DNA of 64,000 bases from Ruegeria lacuscaerulensis (GCF_013034685.1 NZ_WQGO01000006.1:62001-126000), one strand, 5' to 3'; counted from the first letter of the stretch, positions 8,917 through 17,838 are shown. Notes: generated by a model from the letters alone, not told the origin. Made by a program: numbers and translations.

Positions 8917-9740
8917 CTGCGCGCCCCCCAGCTTTTCGACACGTGCTGACGGGTGAAGAAAATGCCCAGCAAACCGATCAAAAGCAGGATAATGCCTACC
9001 CAAAGCGCGTATTCCCAGCTGGTCTGGCGCGGGAAATAGTTGCGAAACACGAACCCGCGGCATTGGTCAATGACGTGAAACAGCGGGTTCCAGATAAACA
9101 TGGTCAAAGTGAACCCACCCAGACTGTTGGCCACAAACATCTTGCCAGAAAAGATCATATTGATCCGACGGTAGACGACGGACGAAATGGACACAAATGT
9201 CGGAAGCCAGGGCTTGAGCGCCATAAACAGGACGCCAACTGCGCTGCCGGTAAACCAGGCCAGCACAAGCATATAGAACGCGCCACCCGGATCCTGAATT
9301 TCAAGCGGTTCGATGGCAACGTGATACATGAACAGGATGACCAGGATCGAAACCAGTTGCGTGTAGAACGTCCCGAACGCCGCTGCCAGAAGCGACACCA
9401 TCATGTTCATTGGCGAATGCAGCATCATTGGGTTGTTTCCGGTCGCAACCCCGGCCACGCCGCTTACGGATTTCACGTGCGTCAAGAAAAGAAACACCCC
9501 AGACAGCAAGAACAGGATCGAATTGCCGCGAATCTTGGACAAGCCGGTTACCCTTCCGACCAGCGTCATGATCAGATAGAACACCGTCACCAGTGCAAGA
9601 ATCTGGACGATATTCATGATCACCGCCAGCACCGCGTTCGATCGTTGCGAACGAATGCTGCGCACCACCGAATGAAACACCAGTTCTGAGGTGGTGAAGG
9701 CACCACCCAAAAGCGTCCGGTTTCGCTTAAAGTAATACAC
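8913..9740 (-). CDS. ABC-2 type polysaccharide export permease (KpsM-like)
   Basis: Inner-membrane permease of 275 aa with a short cytoplasmic N-terminus and about six hydrophobic segments (near residues 40-65, 72-90, 112-138, 150-175, a weaker one about 195-215, and 245-268). The NPLFHVIDQCRGFVF stretch before the last helix is typical of KpsM/Wzm-type permeases that export capsule or O-polysaccharide. The partner ATPase (KpsT/Wzt) and the periplasmic and outer-membrane parts are not next to it. It is divergent from cysQ and the sugar genes, which points to a surface-glycan role. Its stop overlaps that of alkB. A teichoic-acid or O-antigen exporter is an alternative reading. Confidence 0.85.
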   Translation of the reverse strand: MYYFKRNRTLLGGAFTTSELVFHSVVRSIRSQRSNAVLAVIMNIVQILALVTVFYLIMTLVGRVTGLSKIRGNSILFLLSGVFLFLTHVKSVSGVAGVATGNNPMMLHSPMNMMVSLLAAAFGTFYTQLVSILVILFMYHVAIEPLEIQDPGGAFYMLVLAWFTGSAVGVLFMALKPWLPTFVSISSVVYRRINMIFSGKMFVANSLGGFTLTMFIWNPLFHVIDQCRGFVFRNYFPRQTSWEYALWVGIILLLIGLLGIFFTRQHVSKSWGARS

Positions 9741-9862
9741 CTGCGCGGTCTTTCCTGCTTTATTGCCAGCAATCTGGCACGAAATTCTTGCTGTTTCGTA
9801 ACCGGGACATCATAAGGCCGTCAGGATTTTCAATCAACAAATCACAGGAACGGAGCCTTTTT

Positions 9863-10660
9863 GTGACCTACGACGCCCTCATCCCCGTCATTCGACGTTT
9901 GGCCCTGGAAGCCGGTGACAAGATCATGGAGATCTATAACTCGGATGATTTCGACGTGAAGGTCAAATCTGATGCCAGCCCTGTAACCGAAGCGGATGAG
10001 GCTGCGGACGTTCTGATCTCGGCCGGCCTGCGCGCAGTCTTCCCCGATATCCTGCTGGTGACCGAGGAACAGGCGGCCTCGCACACTGAGAAAAGCGACA
10101 CATTCCTGATCGTGGACCCCCTGGATGGCACCAAAGAGTTCATCAACCGACGCGGGGATTTCACGGTGAACATTGCGCTGGTGGAAAATGGCGTACCGAC
10201 GCGCGGGGTGGTTTACGCCCCGGCCAAGGGACGCATGTTTTATACCCAGCCCGATGGACAATCAGTTGAGGAAACCGGCGCTCTGGACAAGGATGTTGTG
10301 GGCAACGTGACGCCGATACTCGTCTCTAAACCAAACAATTCGGCGCTTTTGATCGTGGCCTCCAAGTCGCACCGCGATCAGGCAACTGAGGACTACATCA
10401 ACAAGTATCAAGTGCGCGACAGCAAAAGCGCGGGTTCATCGCTCAAATTCTGTCTAGTCGCAACCGGTGAGGCCGATCTGTACCCTCGCGTTGGCCGCAC
10501 AATGGAATGGGACACAGCCGCAGGTCACGCAGTTCTGGCCGGTGCCGGCGGCAAGGTGGTGCGCTTCGACAACCACGAACCGCTGACCTATGGCAAGGAC
10601 GGCTATGCAAATCCGTTCTTCATCGCCTACGCTCCGGGTGTTGAGCTGAAGGAAGCCTGA
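9863..10660 (+). CDS. cysQ: 3'(2'),5'-bisphosphate nucleotidase (PAP phosphatase)
   Basis: Mg-dependent inositol-monophosphatase-fold enzyme that hydrolyses 3'-phosphoadenosine 5'-phosphate, the by-product of sulfotransferases and of PAPS reduction. I chose the GTG at 9863 (reads VTYDALIPVIRR), preceded by GGAG at 7-8 bases; the frame is open 25 codons further upstream but has no good ribosome site. Motifs are DASPVTEADEAAD, the metal-binding DPLDGTKEFI, and EWDTAAGHAVL near the C-terminus. It would be 265 aa. It is the head of a rightward cluster ending in a sulfotransferase, so its likely job here is clearing PAP made during glycan sulfation. Confidence 0.93.
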   Translation: MTYDALIPVIRRLALEAGDKIMEIYNSDDFDVKVKSDASPVTEADEAADVLISAGLRAVFPDILLVTEEQAASHTEKSDTFLIVDPLDGTKEFINRRGDFTVNIALVENGVPTRGVVYAPAKGRMFYTQPDGQSVEETGALDKDVVGNVTPILVSKPNNSALLIVASKSHRDQATEDYINKYQVRDSKSAGSSLKFCLVATGEADLYPRVGRTMEWDTAAGHAVLAGAGGKVVRFDNHEPLTYGKDGYANPFFIAYAPGVELKEA

Positions 10661-11460
10661 TGTCCGTTCTGATCGCCATTCCCGCCCGCTATGCCTCGTC
10701 CCGCTATCCGGGCAAACCGCTGGTGCCTCTGACCGGGGCAAGCGGCAAGGCGATGACGCTGATTGAACGGTCGTGGCGTGCGGCCTGTTCAGTGTCGGGC
10801 GTGGACAAGGTAGTTGTCGCCACCGATGACGACCGTATCCGCGAGGCGGCCGAAGGGTTTGGGGCCGAGGTGGTGATGACTTCAGGCACCTGCCAGAATG
10901 GCACCGAACGCTGCGCTGAAACCCATGCCAATCTGGGCGCGGGCTATGATATCGTGGTGAACCTTCAGGGCGACGCGCCACTGACACCGCATTGGTTTGT
11001 GGAAGACCTGATCGCGGGTCTGCGCGCCGCACCAGAGGCAGGTGTGGCCACGCCTGTTCTTCGCTGCGATGGCGATGCGCTCAACAGCCTGCTGAACGAC
11101 CGCAAACATGGCCGGGTCGGCGGCACTACGGCGGTTTTTGCGTCCGATCACAGCGCCATGTATTTCTCGAAAGAGGTGGTGCCATTCACAGCGCAGACCT
11201 ATGCGGGCACCGAGGATACCCCGGTGTTTCACCACGTAGGCGTCTATGCCTATCGCCCTGACGCGCTGGCCGCCTATCCCACATGGCCCGTGGGCCCGCT
11301 GGAACAGCTGGAAGGTCTGGAACAGCTGCGCTTCATGGAAAATGGTCGCAAAGTTCTGTGCGTCGAGGTCGAGGCCAAAGGTCGCCAGTTCTGGGAACTG
11401 AACAACCCCCAAGACGTGCCCAAGCTAGAGCAGATGATGGCCGAAATGGGCTTGGAATAA
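10660..11460 (+). CDS. kdsB: 3-deoxy-manno-octulosonate cytidylyltransferase (KdsB family)
   Basis: Activates KDO as CMP-KDO for lipopolysaccharide or for the KDO primer of ABC-exported capsules. The 266-aa protein opens IAIPARYASSRYPGKPLVPL, the CTP-binding motif of the family; SGTCQNGTERCAE and VVNLQGDAPLTP follow. Most KdsB enzymes have QGDEP, so the Glu to Ala change in this loop is worth noting, though the metal-binding Asp is kept. It overlaps the cysQ stop by one base. It could be a capsule-specific paralogue (KpsU type) rather than the cell's only KdsB; that cannot be settled from this window. Confidence 0.88.
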   Translation: MSVLIAIPARYASSRYPGKPLVPLTGASGKAMTLIERSWRAACSVSGVDKVVVATDDDRIREAAEGFGAEVVMTSGTCQNGTERCAETHANLGAGYDIVVNLQGDAPLTPHWFVEDLIAGLRAAPEAGVATPVLRCDGDALNSLLNDRKHGRVGGTTAVFASDHSAMYFSKEVVPFTAQTYAGTEDTPVFHHVGVYAYRPDALAAYPTWPVGPLEQLEGLEQLRFMENGRKVLCVEVEAKGRQFWELNNPQDVPKLEQMMAEMGLE

Positions 11461-11472
11461 ACTATGAGCCTT

Positions 11473-11488
11473 GATGCAGAACTGCATC
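11473..11488. repeat. Perfect 7-bp inverted repeat upstream of galE
   Basis: GATGCAG and CTGCATC flank two bases, 29 bp before the galE start. It could be a small operator or an RNA hairpin; nothing else in the sequence decides this. Confidence 0.4.
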
Positions 11489-11516
11489 CTTCCACAACGC
11501 GGGAAAAGACTGTCCG

Positions 11517-12500
11517 ATGACGAATATTCTTGTAACCGGCGGCGCCGGATATATCGGGTCCCATGCCTGCAAAGCGTTGAAACTGGCCGGATACACGCCC
11601 GTCACCTATGACAACCTGATCACCGGCTGGCAGGATGCAGTGAAATTCGGCCCGTTCGAACAGGGCGACCTGCTGGACCGAGCCAGGCTGGATGAGGTCT
11701 TTGACAAATACAAACCCGCCGCCGTCATGCATTTCGCAGCCCTCAGCCAGGTGGGTGAAGCGATGTCGGAGCCCGGAAAATACTGGACCAATAACGTCAC
11801 CGGCTCGCTCAATCTGATCGAAGCCACGGTCGCTGCGGGCTGCGAAAATTTCGTATTCTCATCGACCTGCGCGACCTATGGCGAGCACGACAATGTGGTT
11901 CTGGACGAAGATACGCCGCAATTGCCGCTGAACGCCTACGGGGCTTCGAAACGCGCGATCGAGGATATCCTGCGCGATTTTGATGCCGCGCATGTACTGA
12001 ACCATGTGATCTTTCGCTATTTCAACGTAGCTGGCGCGGACCCCGACGGTGAAGTGGGCGAATTCCACCGTCCCGAGACTCATCTGATCCCCCTGATGCT
12101 GGACGCCATAGACGGCAAGCGCGACGGGTTGACCGTGTTCGGCACCGACTACGACACGCCCGACGGCACCTGCATCCGCGACTATGTACATGTCTGCGAT
12201 CTGGTCGATGCGCATGTGCTGGGCCTGAACTGGCTGGAGCACGGCAAGGGCAGCCGCGTGTTCAATCTGGGCACCGGGACGGGTTTTTCAGTGATGGAGG
12301 TCATCGGCCATTCCAAAGCGGTCACCAACCGTGATGTGCCCTACTCCATCGGTCCGCGTCGGGCGGGGGATTGCACCAAGCTTGTATCCGGCTCGGTTCG
12401 CGCCGGGGCTGAACTGGGCTGGACGCCAAAAAGCTCAACGTTAGAGACGATGATTGCAGATGCATGGCGCTGGCATCAAAACGGGCATTACGAGAAATGA
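11517..12500 (+). CDS. galE: UDP-glucose 4-epimerase
   Basis: NAD-dependent epimerase of the extended SDR family that interconverts UDP-glucose and UDP-galactose (or the N-acetyl forms). The 327-aa protein starts with MTNILVTGGAGYIGSHACKA, the Rossmann GxxGxxG motif. FSSTCATYG supplies the catalytic Thr/Ser, and YGASKRAIE gives the YxxxK pair near residue 141. RYFNVAGADPDGE and GTDYDTPDGTCIRDYVHVCD match GalE rather than dehydratases. It lies 56 bp after kdsB and is followed at once by glycosyltransferases, so it probably supplies a galactose-type donor for the surface glycan. Confidence 0.93.
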   Translation: MTNILVTGGAGYIGSHACKALKLAGYTPVTYDNLITGWQDAVKFGPFEQGDLLDRARLDEVFDKYKPAAVMHFAALSQVGEAMSEPGKYWTNNVTGSLNLIEATVAAGCENFVFSSTCATYGEHDNVVLDEDTPQLPLNAYGASKRAIEDILRDFDAAHVLNHVIFRYFNVAGADPDGEVGEFHRPETHLIPLMLDAIDGKRDGLTVFGTDYDTPDGTCIRDYVHVCDLVDAHVLGLNWLEHGKGSRVFNLGTGTGFSVMEVIGHSKAVTNRDVPYSIGPRRAGDCTKLVSGSVRAGAELGWTPKSSTLETMIADAWRWHQNGHYEK

Positions 12501-12507
12501 GGGCGCG

Positions 12508-13572
12508 GTGACCGCTGCCACCAACCCTCTCCCGCCGATCTCATGGGCGCAGAAATACCGGTTGCGCCTGAAACGTCGGCGGCTTTTGTGGCGTGCGTTC
12601 CGCAGCCGACATGACCTGACATGCCTGATAGACCGGACCAGCGACATTCGTCCCGGTGCCATTCTGGCCTTCACCACCCTGCGCAATGAACGCAATCGGT
12701 TGTCGTGGTTTTTCAACCATTACCGTGCGTTGGGCGTTGATCATTTTCTGGTCGTCGACAATGACAGCGACGATGGTTCAACCGAGTATCTCGAATGCCA
12801 ACCCGACGTTTCGCTTTGGCAAACCACGGCCAGCTATCGTGCGTCACGTTTTGGTCTGGATTGGCTGACATGGTTGCAGATGCGATACGGTCACGGCCAT
12901 TGGACCCTGATGGTCGATGCAGATGAGCTGTTAGTTTATCCCGACCACGACACCCATCCTTTGCCAGACCTCACCGGATGGCTGAACCGCACCGGGCGAA
13001 ACGCATTTGGCGCATTGATGCTGGATCTCTACCCCGACACGTCACTGGGGACGCAGGACTATGACCCCAGCGCCGACCCAACCGAAGTTCTGAACTGGTT
13101 CGACACTGGGCCATATCGGATGCAGAGGCAGGCTCCGCTGGGGAACCTATGGGTTCAAGGGGGCGCGCGGGAACGGATGTTCTTTGCCGAAACGCCGCAA
13201 AAGTCACCCACATTGAACAAAATCCCGCTGATCCGCTGGTCGCGGCGCTATGCATATGTGAATTCGTGTCATTCCGCCCTGCCGCGCAGGCTGAACGCAG
13301 CCTATAACGGACCGGGCGACAACGCGCCCTCTGGGGTTTTGCTGCATACGAAATTCCTGCCCGAAGTGGTTGAGAAATCAGGTGTCGAAAAGACCCGCCG
13401 ACAACATTTCCACGACCCCGATCAATTCAACACGTATTACGACGGCATTCTTAATCGCCCCACCATGTGGACGCCCAACTCGGCCCGTTACAAAGGCTGG
13501 AGACAGCTTCAGCAGCTTGGCCTGATGGGAAAAATTGAGTGGAAATCCGCCGCGCGGGCTAACGACTTGTAA
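12508..13572 (+). CDS. Family 2-like glycosyltransferase (Glyco_tranf_2_4 type), copy A
   Basis: Probable GT-A fold transferase of about 354 aa. The core has AFTTLRNERNRLSWFFNHYR, then LVVDNDSDDGSTEY (about residues 82-95), a stretch also typical of DUF23/GT92-like enzymes, and a metal-binding VDADELL (about 136-142). No signal peptide or membrane helix is visible. I chose the GTG at 12508, 7 bp after the galE stop; an ATG at 12454 would overlap galE by 47 bp. The next gene is a clear paralogue. Donor and acceptor are unknown; with galE beside it, a hexose transferase acting on surface glycan is an inference. Confidence 0.82.
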   Translation: MTAATNPLPPISWAQKYRLRLKRRRLLWRAFRSRHDLTCLIDRTSDIRPGAILAFTTLRNERNRLSWFFNHYRALGVDHFLVVDNDSDDGSTEYLECQPDVSLWQTTASYRASRFGLDWLTWLQMRYGHGHWTLMVDADELLVYPDHDTHPLPDLTGWLNRTGRNAFGALMLDLYPDTSLGTQDYDPSADPTEVLNWFDTGPYRMQRQAPLGNLWVQGGARERMFFAETPQKSPTLNKIPLIRWSRRYAYVNSCHSALPRRLNAAYNGPGDNAPSGVLLHTKFLPEVVEKSGVEKTRRQHFHDPDQFNTYYDGILNRPTMWTPNSARYKGWRQLQQLGLMGKIEWKSAARANDL

Positions 13573-13684
13573 ATGCGTTGCTTTGATAGATGGAAAGATG
13601 GCATAACGCGGCAATGCTCCGGCACCACTCTGGTTGATCCAGGCCCCGGAGATGCTCGCGTAAAGTAAAAGGTTGGGCCGTCAC

Positions 13685-14695
13685 GTGAGCCTGTTGGATT
13701 CGTATCGCATGAGATTGCGGCGCAAGCGCCGCCTTTTGCGTTGCCTGCGCAAGCGGCGCGAACTGACGCCTGTCTTGGACCAGACTAACAAGATCAGCCG
13801 CCGCGATATTCTGCTGGTCAGCGTCGTGCGGAACGAGAAAATTCGCCTGCCGTATTTCCTGGACTATTACCGAAAGCTGGGGGTCGATCACTTTCTGTTC
13901 GTCGACAATGACAGCGAGGACGGAACCGGTGCGTTTCTGGCCAATCAACCCGATGTCTCGCTTTGGTCAACTGATGCCAGCTATCGGCGGGCAACCTTTG
14001 GCATCGACTGGTCCAACTACCTGCTGCGGAAATACGCCCACGGTCATTGGGTACTGACAGTCGACCCGGACGAGTTCTTTATCTACCCGTTCTGCGACAC
14101 GCGCCCCATCCGCGCTTTAACCGATTGGTTGAACGGATGTGCCGTGCGCAGTTTCGGCACCATGCTGGTCGATATGTACCCACGCGGACCCGTGGATGAT
14201 GAACCTTACCGCGAGGGTCAGGACCCGTTCGAAATCGCCCGTTGGTTCGACGCGGGCAATTACATGATCACCAAGAACCCCGAGTATGGGAACCTGTGGA
14301 TACAGGGCGGCCCCCGCGCGCGCACGTTTTTTCGCGACACACCGGAAAAAGCCCCCGCGTTAAACAAGATCCCGCTTGTGAAATGGGACCGGCGCTATGT
14401 CTATGTCAGCTCGACCCATTCCCTGCTGCCGCGCGGGTTGAATCAAGTCTATGACGAATGGGGCGGCGAAAAAGCCAGCGGTGCCCTACTGCACGCCAAG
14501 CTGATCGACACGCTGGGCGCCAAGGCGTTGGAAGAAATGCAACGCGGCCAGCACTACCGCAAATCCGGTGAATACCGCGCCTATGCCGAAGGGTTGGAGG
14601 ATCAGACGGTGTTCTGGTGTGACTGGTCCGAGAAATACATCAACTGGCGGCAGCTTGAGATTCTCGGCCTGATGTCCAAGGGGAACTGGGCATGA
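13685..14695 (+). CDS. Family 2-like glycosyltransferase (Glyco_tranf_2_4 type), copy B
   Basis: Paralogue of the preceding gene, about 336 aa. It keeps the same blocks: VSVVRNEKIRLPYFLDYYRK, LFVDNDSEDGTGAF, QPDVSLWSTDASYRRATFG, AHGHWVLTVDPDEFFIYP, and a C-terminal INWRQLEILGLM matching GWRQLQQLGLM in copy A. The metal motif reads DPDE instead of DADE. Start choice is unsure: GTG at 13685 has AAAGG about 12 bases before it, and a TTG at 13673 sits too close to that site. The last bases overlap the next gene as ATGA. A tandem duplication followed by change of specificity is the simplest history. Confidence 0.82.
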   Translation: MSLLDSYRMRLRRKRRLLRCLRKRRELTPVLDQTNKISRRDILLVSVVRNEKIRLPYFLDYYRKLGVDHFLFVDNDSEDGTGAFLANQPDVSLWSTDASYRRATFGIDWSNYLLRKYAHGHWVLTVDPDEFFIYPFCDTRPIRALTDWLNGCAVRSFGTMLVDMYPRGPVDDEPYREGQDPFEIARWFDAGNYMITKNPEYGNLWIQGGPRARTFFRDTPEKAPALNKIPLVKWDRRYVYVSSTHSLLPRGLNQVYDEWGGEKASGALLHAKLIDTLGAKALEEMQRGQHYRKSGEYRAYAEGLEDQTVFWCDWSEKYINWRQLEILGLMSKGNWA

Positions 14696-16389
14696 GCCTT
14701 GGGGTTGTCATGCTGGTCCACACTGCCTTCAACCGGGCCGAACAGGTTGCCCGCCATTGGGCCGCCGCCGGATGCCCTGTTGTCATTCACGTGGATCGCA
14801 AAGTGCCCGACCCCACATGCGCTGCGTTCAGAGCCGCTTGTAAAGATGAACCCCTGATCCGCTTTTCAGACCGGTTCACCTGCCACTGGGGTGGCTGGGG
14901 AATTGTGCGAGCCACGCAATCAGCGTCCGAGATGATGTTGAACGCTTTTCCCGATGTGCATCACGTTTTTCTGTCCTCCGGCGCGTGTCTGCCTCTGCGC
15001 CCAGTTGCCGAACTCATCGACTACCTTGCACAGCGGCCCCGCGTCGATTTCATCGAAAGCGCCACGACCGCAGATGTCAGTTGGACAATTGGCGGGCTGG
15101 ATCAGGAACGGTTCACCCTGCGGTTTCCGTTTTCCTGGCGCAAGCATCGCAAATTGTTTGATGTCCATGTGAAGCTCCAACGCGCGCTCGGTCTGCGCCG
15201 ACGAATTCCAGACGGTCTTGTACCACATATGGGCAGCCAATGGTGGTGCCTGACCCGTCAGACTCTGTCCGCCATTCTGCAAGACCCCAAACGCAAGACC
15301 TATGACCGCTATTTCAGTCGGGTCTGGATACCGGATGAAAGCTATTTCCAGACGCTGGCCCGAATGTATTCGACACATATTGAAAGCCGGTCTCTGACTC
15401 TGTCGAAATTCGATTTTCAGGGTCGTCCGCATATTTTCTATGACGACCATCTACAATTGCTGCGCCGGTCCGACTGTTTTGTTGCCCGCAAAATCTGGTG
15501 CGAGGCTGATCGTCTGTACCAAAGTTTTCTGACGGATCAATCCGGCGCTTTGGAACGGGCGGAGCCCAACCCCGGCAAGATTGACCGAGTCTTTTCCAAA
15601 GCGGTCGAACGTCGGACCCGCGGCCGGGACGGGCTGTACATGCAAAGCCGCTTCCCCCGCCATGGCAGCGAAAATGGCCTGACCTGTTTCCCCTATTCTG
15701 TGTTTCAGGGCTTTGCCGAGTTGTTCGATGATTTTGCACCCTGGTTGACGGATTGTACCGGAACGCGTGTTCACGGACATCTGTTCGACCCTGAGCGGGC
15801 CGAATTTGTGGATGGGGCATCTGTCATCAACGGTGCCTTAAGCGATTGCGCCACTTTGCGCGACTATAATCCCACTGCATTCGTTTCAAACCTGATCTGG
15901 AACACGCGGGGTGAACGACAATGTTTTCAGTTCAGCCCGCGCGACACGCAAAAGATCAACTGGTTCTTTGCCCGCGACCGAAATGCCCAAATCTCGGTCA
16001 TCACGGGGGCCTGGGCGATCCCCTTGTTCCGGTCCAACCGGAATTTCGCCGACATCCGGGCCGAGGCGGCGCGACTTCAGCAAATCGAGACCAGACAGCT
16101 AGAGGTTCTGAACTCGGTCTGGACCAAGGCACGGGTCAGGACTTGGACCTTGGCCGATTTCGTGGAATCGCCGATGGAAGCCCTACAAACCGTGATTGAT
16201 GAGATTGGTACACAACCCCACGGCCACTTGACCAAAGCCCCCACCATGGTGGATCTCAGTGGATTTGGGCAATTCCTGCAAAATCTGAAAAACCAGGGCA
16301 TGCACCCCTATTTGATGGGCGATTTTCCGGCGGATGACGTGTTTGGCACCAAACTCCGCCCGTTTCCGAAACCCTATCTGGTGCAATAG
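14692..16389 (+). CDS. Core-2/I-branching type beta-1,6-N-acetylglucosaminyltransferase (GT14 family) with C-terminal extension
   Basis: The N-terminal 250 residues match the GT14 Branch domain: VVMLVHTAFNRAEQV, PVVIHVDRKV, VHHVFLSSGACLPLRPV (the SGxxxPL pattern), and GSQWWCLTR, followed by WIPDESYFQTL. The remaining 300 residues form a second part with FDFQGRPHIF and a TKARVRTWTLADFVESP region; I recall this C-terminal block from roseobacter GT14 proteins (a DUF5927-like domain), where its function is unknown. At 565 aa it is much longer than a lone Branch domain. It overlaps the upstream glycosyltransferase by 4 bp and precedes the sulfotransferase by 6 bp, so all three should be translated together. 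Confidence 0.85.
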   Translation: MSLGVVMLVHTAFNRAEQVARHWAAAGCPVVIHVDRKVPDPTCAAFRAACKDEPLIRFSDRFTCHWGGWGIVRATQSASEMMLNAFPDVHHVFLSSGACLPLRPVAELIDYLAQRPRVDFIESATTADVSWTIGGLDQERFTLRFPFSWRKHRKLFDVHVKLQRALGLRRRIPDGLVPHMGSQWWCLTRQTLSAILQDPKRKTYDRYFSRVWIPDESYFQTLARMYSTHIESRSLTLSKFDFQGRPHIFYDDHLQLLRRSDCFVARKIWCEADRLYQSFLTDQSGALERAEPNPGKIDRVFSKAVERRTRGRDGLYMQSRFPRHGSENGLTCFPYSVFQGFAELFDDFAPWLTDCTGTRVHGHLFDPERAEFVDGASVINGALSDCATLRDYNPTAFVSNLIWNTRGERQCFQFSPRDTQKINWFFARDRNAQISVITGAWAIPLFRSNRNFADIRAEAARLQQIETRQLEVLNSVWTKARVRTWTLADFVESPMEALQTVIDEIGTQPHGHLTKAPTMVDLSGFGQFLQNLKNQGMHPYLMGDFPADDVFGTKLRPFPKPYLVQ

Positions 16390-16395
16390 CGCGCA

Positions 16396-17838
16396 ATGGC
16401 TAAAACCTTCGACTATTTTGTCATTCTCGCCGCCATGCGCACCGGTTCGAACCTTTTGGAAGCAAACCTGAATGCGCTGGACGGTGTGACCAGCCATGGA
16501 GAGGCGTTCAACCCGCATTTCATCGGGCGCATCAAAAAGGACGATCTGTTAGGAATCACGTTGGATGAACGCGATGCGGACCCGCTGTCCCTGCTGGACG
16601 CCATCCGGTCGGGCGACGGTCTGAACGGGTTTCGGTTTTTCGACGGTCACGAAAATCGTGTGTTAGAGCCTGTTTTGACCGATCCGCGCTGCGCCAAGAT
16701 TATTCTGACGCGCAATCCTTTGGACAGCTATGTTTCGCTTAAGATCGCGCGGGAAACCAAGCAATGGCAGCTCAAGAACATAAAGCGGCGGCGCGAAGCG
16801 CAGGTTGGTTTTGACGCGGCCGAGTTCGAACGGTTTCTGGATCAACACCACGCCTTCCAAACCTCGATCCTGCACCAGATGCAAGCCACCGGTCAGACCC
16901 CGTTCTACCTTGCCTATGAGGATCTGCGGCGGCTGGACAGTTTGAACGGCCTGGCCGCATGGTTGGGGGTTGAGGCGCGGTTGGATGCATTGGACGACAC
17001 GCTCAAACCGCAAAACCCGGAACCGGCGCGCTCCAAAGTGACAAACCCTGATGAGATGGAGCGCGCCCTACCCACTCTGGACCGGTTCAACCTGCATCGC
17101 ACGCCGAATTTCGAGCCCCGGCGCGGTCCGGCTGTTGCGACCTATGTGGCCGCCCCGCAAACGCCGCTGATGTATCTGCCTGTGCGCGGCGGGCTGGAAG
17201 GGCCGATCACGCAATGGCTGGCGGATCTGGATGGCGTGCTGCAGGATGATCTGACCACGGGCCAGAACAGGCGACAAGCACGGAACTGGCTGCAATCACA
17301 TCCCGGACACCGCAAATTCACGGTGCTGCGCCACCCTTTGGCGCGGGCTCATACGGCCTATTGCCGCTATATCCTCAGCACCGAACCGGGCGCTTATCTG
17401 AAAATTCGCAACATGCTGCGCAATCGGTTCAAACTGCCAATCCCCGGTCAATTGCGCGACGGCAATTATCCAATCGAGCAGCACCATCAGGCTTTTTGCG
17501 AATTCCTGACCTTTCTCCGCCAGAATCTGGCCGGTCAGACTCCGGTGCGCGTTGACGGGGTCTGGTGCAGCCAGGCACAAGTGCTGGAGGGGATGGCGGG
17601 TTTCACGCCCCCTGATCTGATCCTACGCGAAGAAGACGTCACCACTGCCCTGCCCGAGTTGGCGCGCCGTTTCGGCCATGAGGCCCCCCCGACTCCAACG
17701 GCCGTAGTGCGCGATGCGCCTTACGACCTGTCAGACATTTGTGACGAAAAAATCGAGGCGCTGGCGGCCGAAACCTACCAGCGCGACTATATGCAATTCG
17801 GATTTGATCGGTGGAAACCGGTTACGCGCGCAAGGTGA
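16396..17838 (+). CDS. Sulfotransferase with two sulfotransferase-like halves
   Basis: Transfers sulfate from PAPS, probably to a carbohydrate. The N-terminal half (about 1-240) has a 5'-phosphosulfate loop AAMRTGSNLLEANL (12-25) and a 3'-phosphate motif IILTRNPLDSYVSLK (102-116), resembling Stf0/NodH-type enzymes. The C-terminal half (about 245-480) has a second 3'-phosphate-like motif, FTVLRHPLARAHTAY (308-322), like sulfotransferase family 2, but its 5'-loop (LMYLPVRGGLEGPI) is poorly conserved. At 480 aa it is about twice a single domain. It ends the cluster that begins with the PAP phosphatase cysQ. Its last 17 bp overlap the convergent L,D-transpeptidase. Confidence 0.85.
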   Translation: MAKTFDYFVILAAMRTGSNLLEANLNALDGVTSHGEAFNPHFIGRIKKDDLLGITLDERDADPLSLLDAIRSGDGLNGFRFFDGHENRVLEPVLTDPRCAKIILTRNPLDSYVSLKIARETKQWQLKNIKRRREAQVGFDAAEFERFLDQHHAFQTSILHQMQATGQTPFYLAYEDLRRLDSLNGLAAWLGVEARLDALDDTLKPQNPEPARSKVTNPDEMERALPTLDRFNLHRTPNFEPRRGPAVATYVAAPQTPLMYLPVRGGLEGPITQWLADLDGVLQDDLTTGQNRRQARNWLQSHPGHRKFTVLRHPLARAHTAYCRYILSTEPGAYLKIRNMLRNRFKLPIPGQLRDGNYPIEQHHQAFCEFLTFLRQNLAGQTPVRVDGVWCSQAQVLEGMAGFTPPDLILREEDVTTALPELARRFGHEAPPTPTAVVRDAPYDLSDICDEKIEALAAETYQRDYMQFGFDRWKPVTRAR

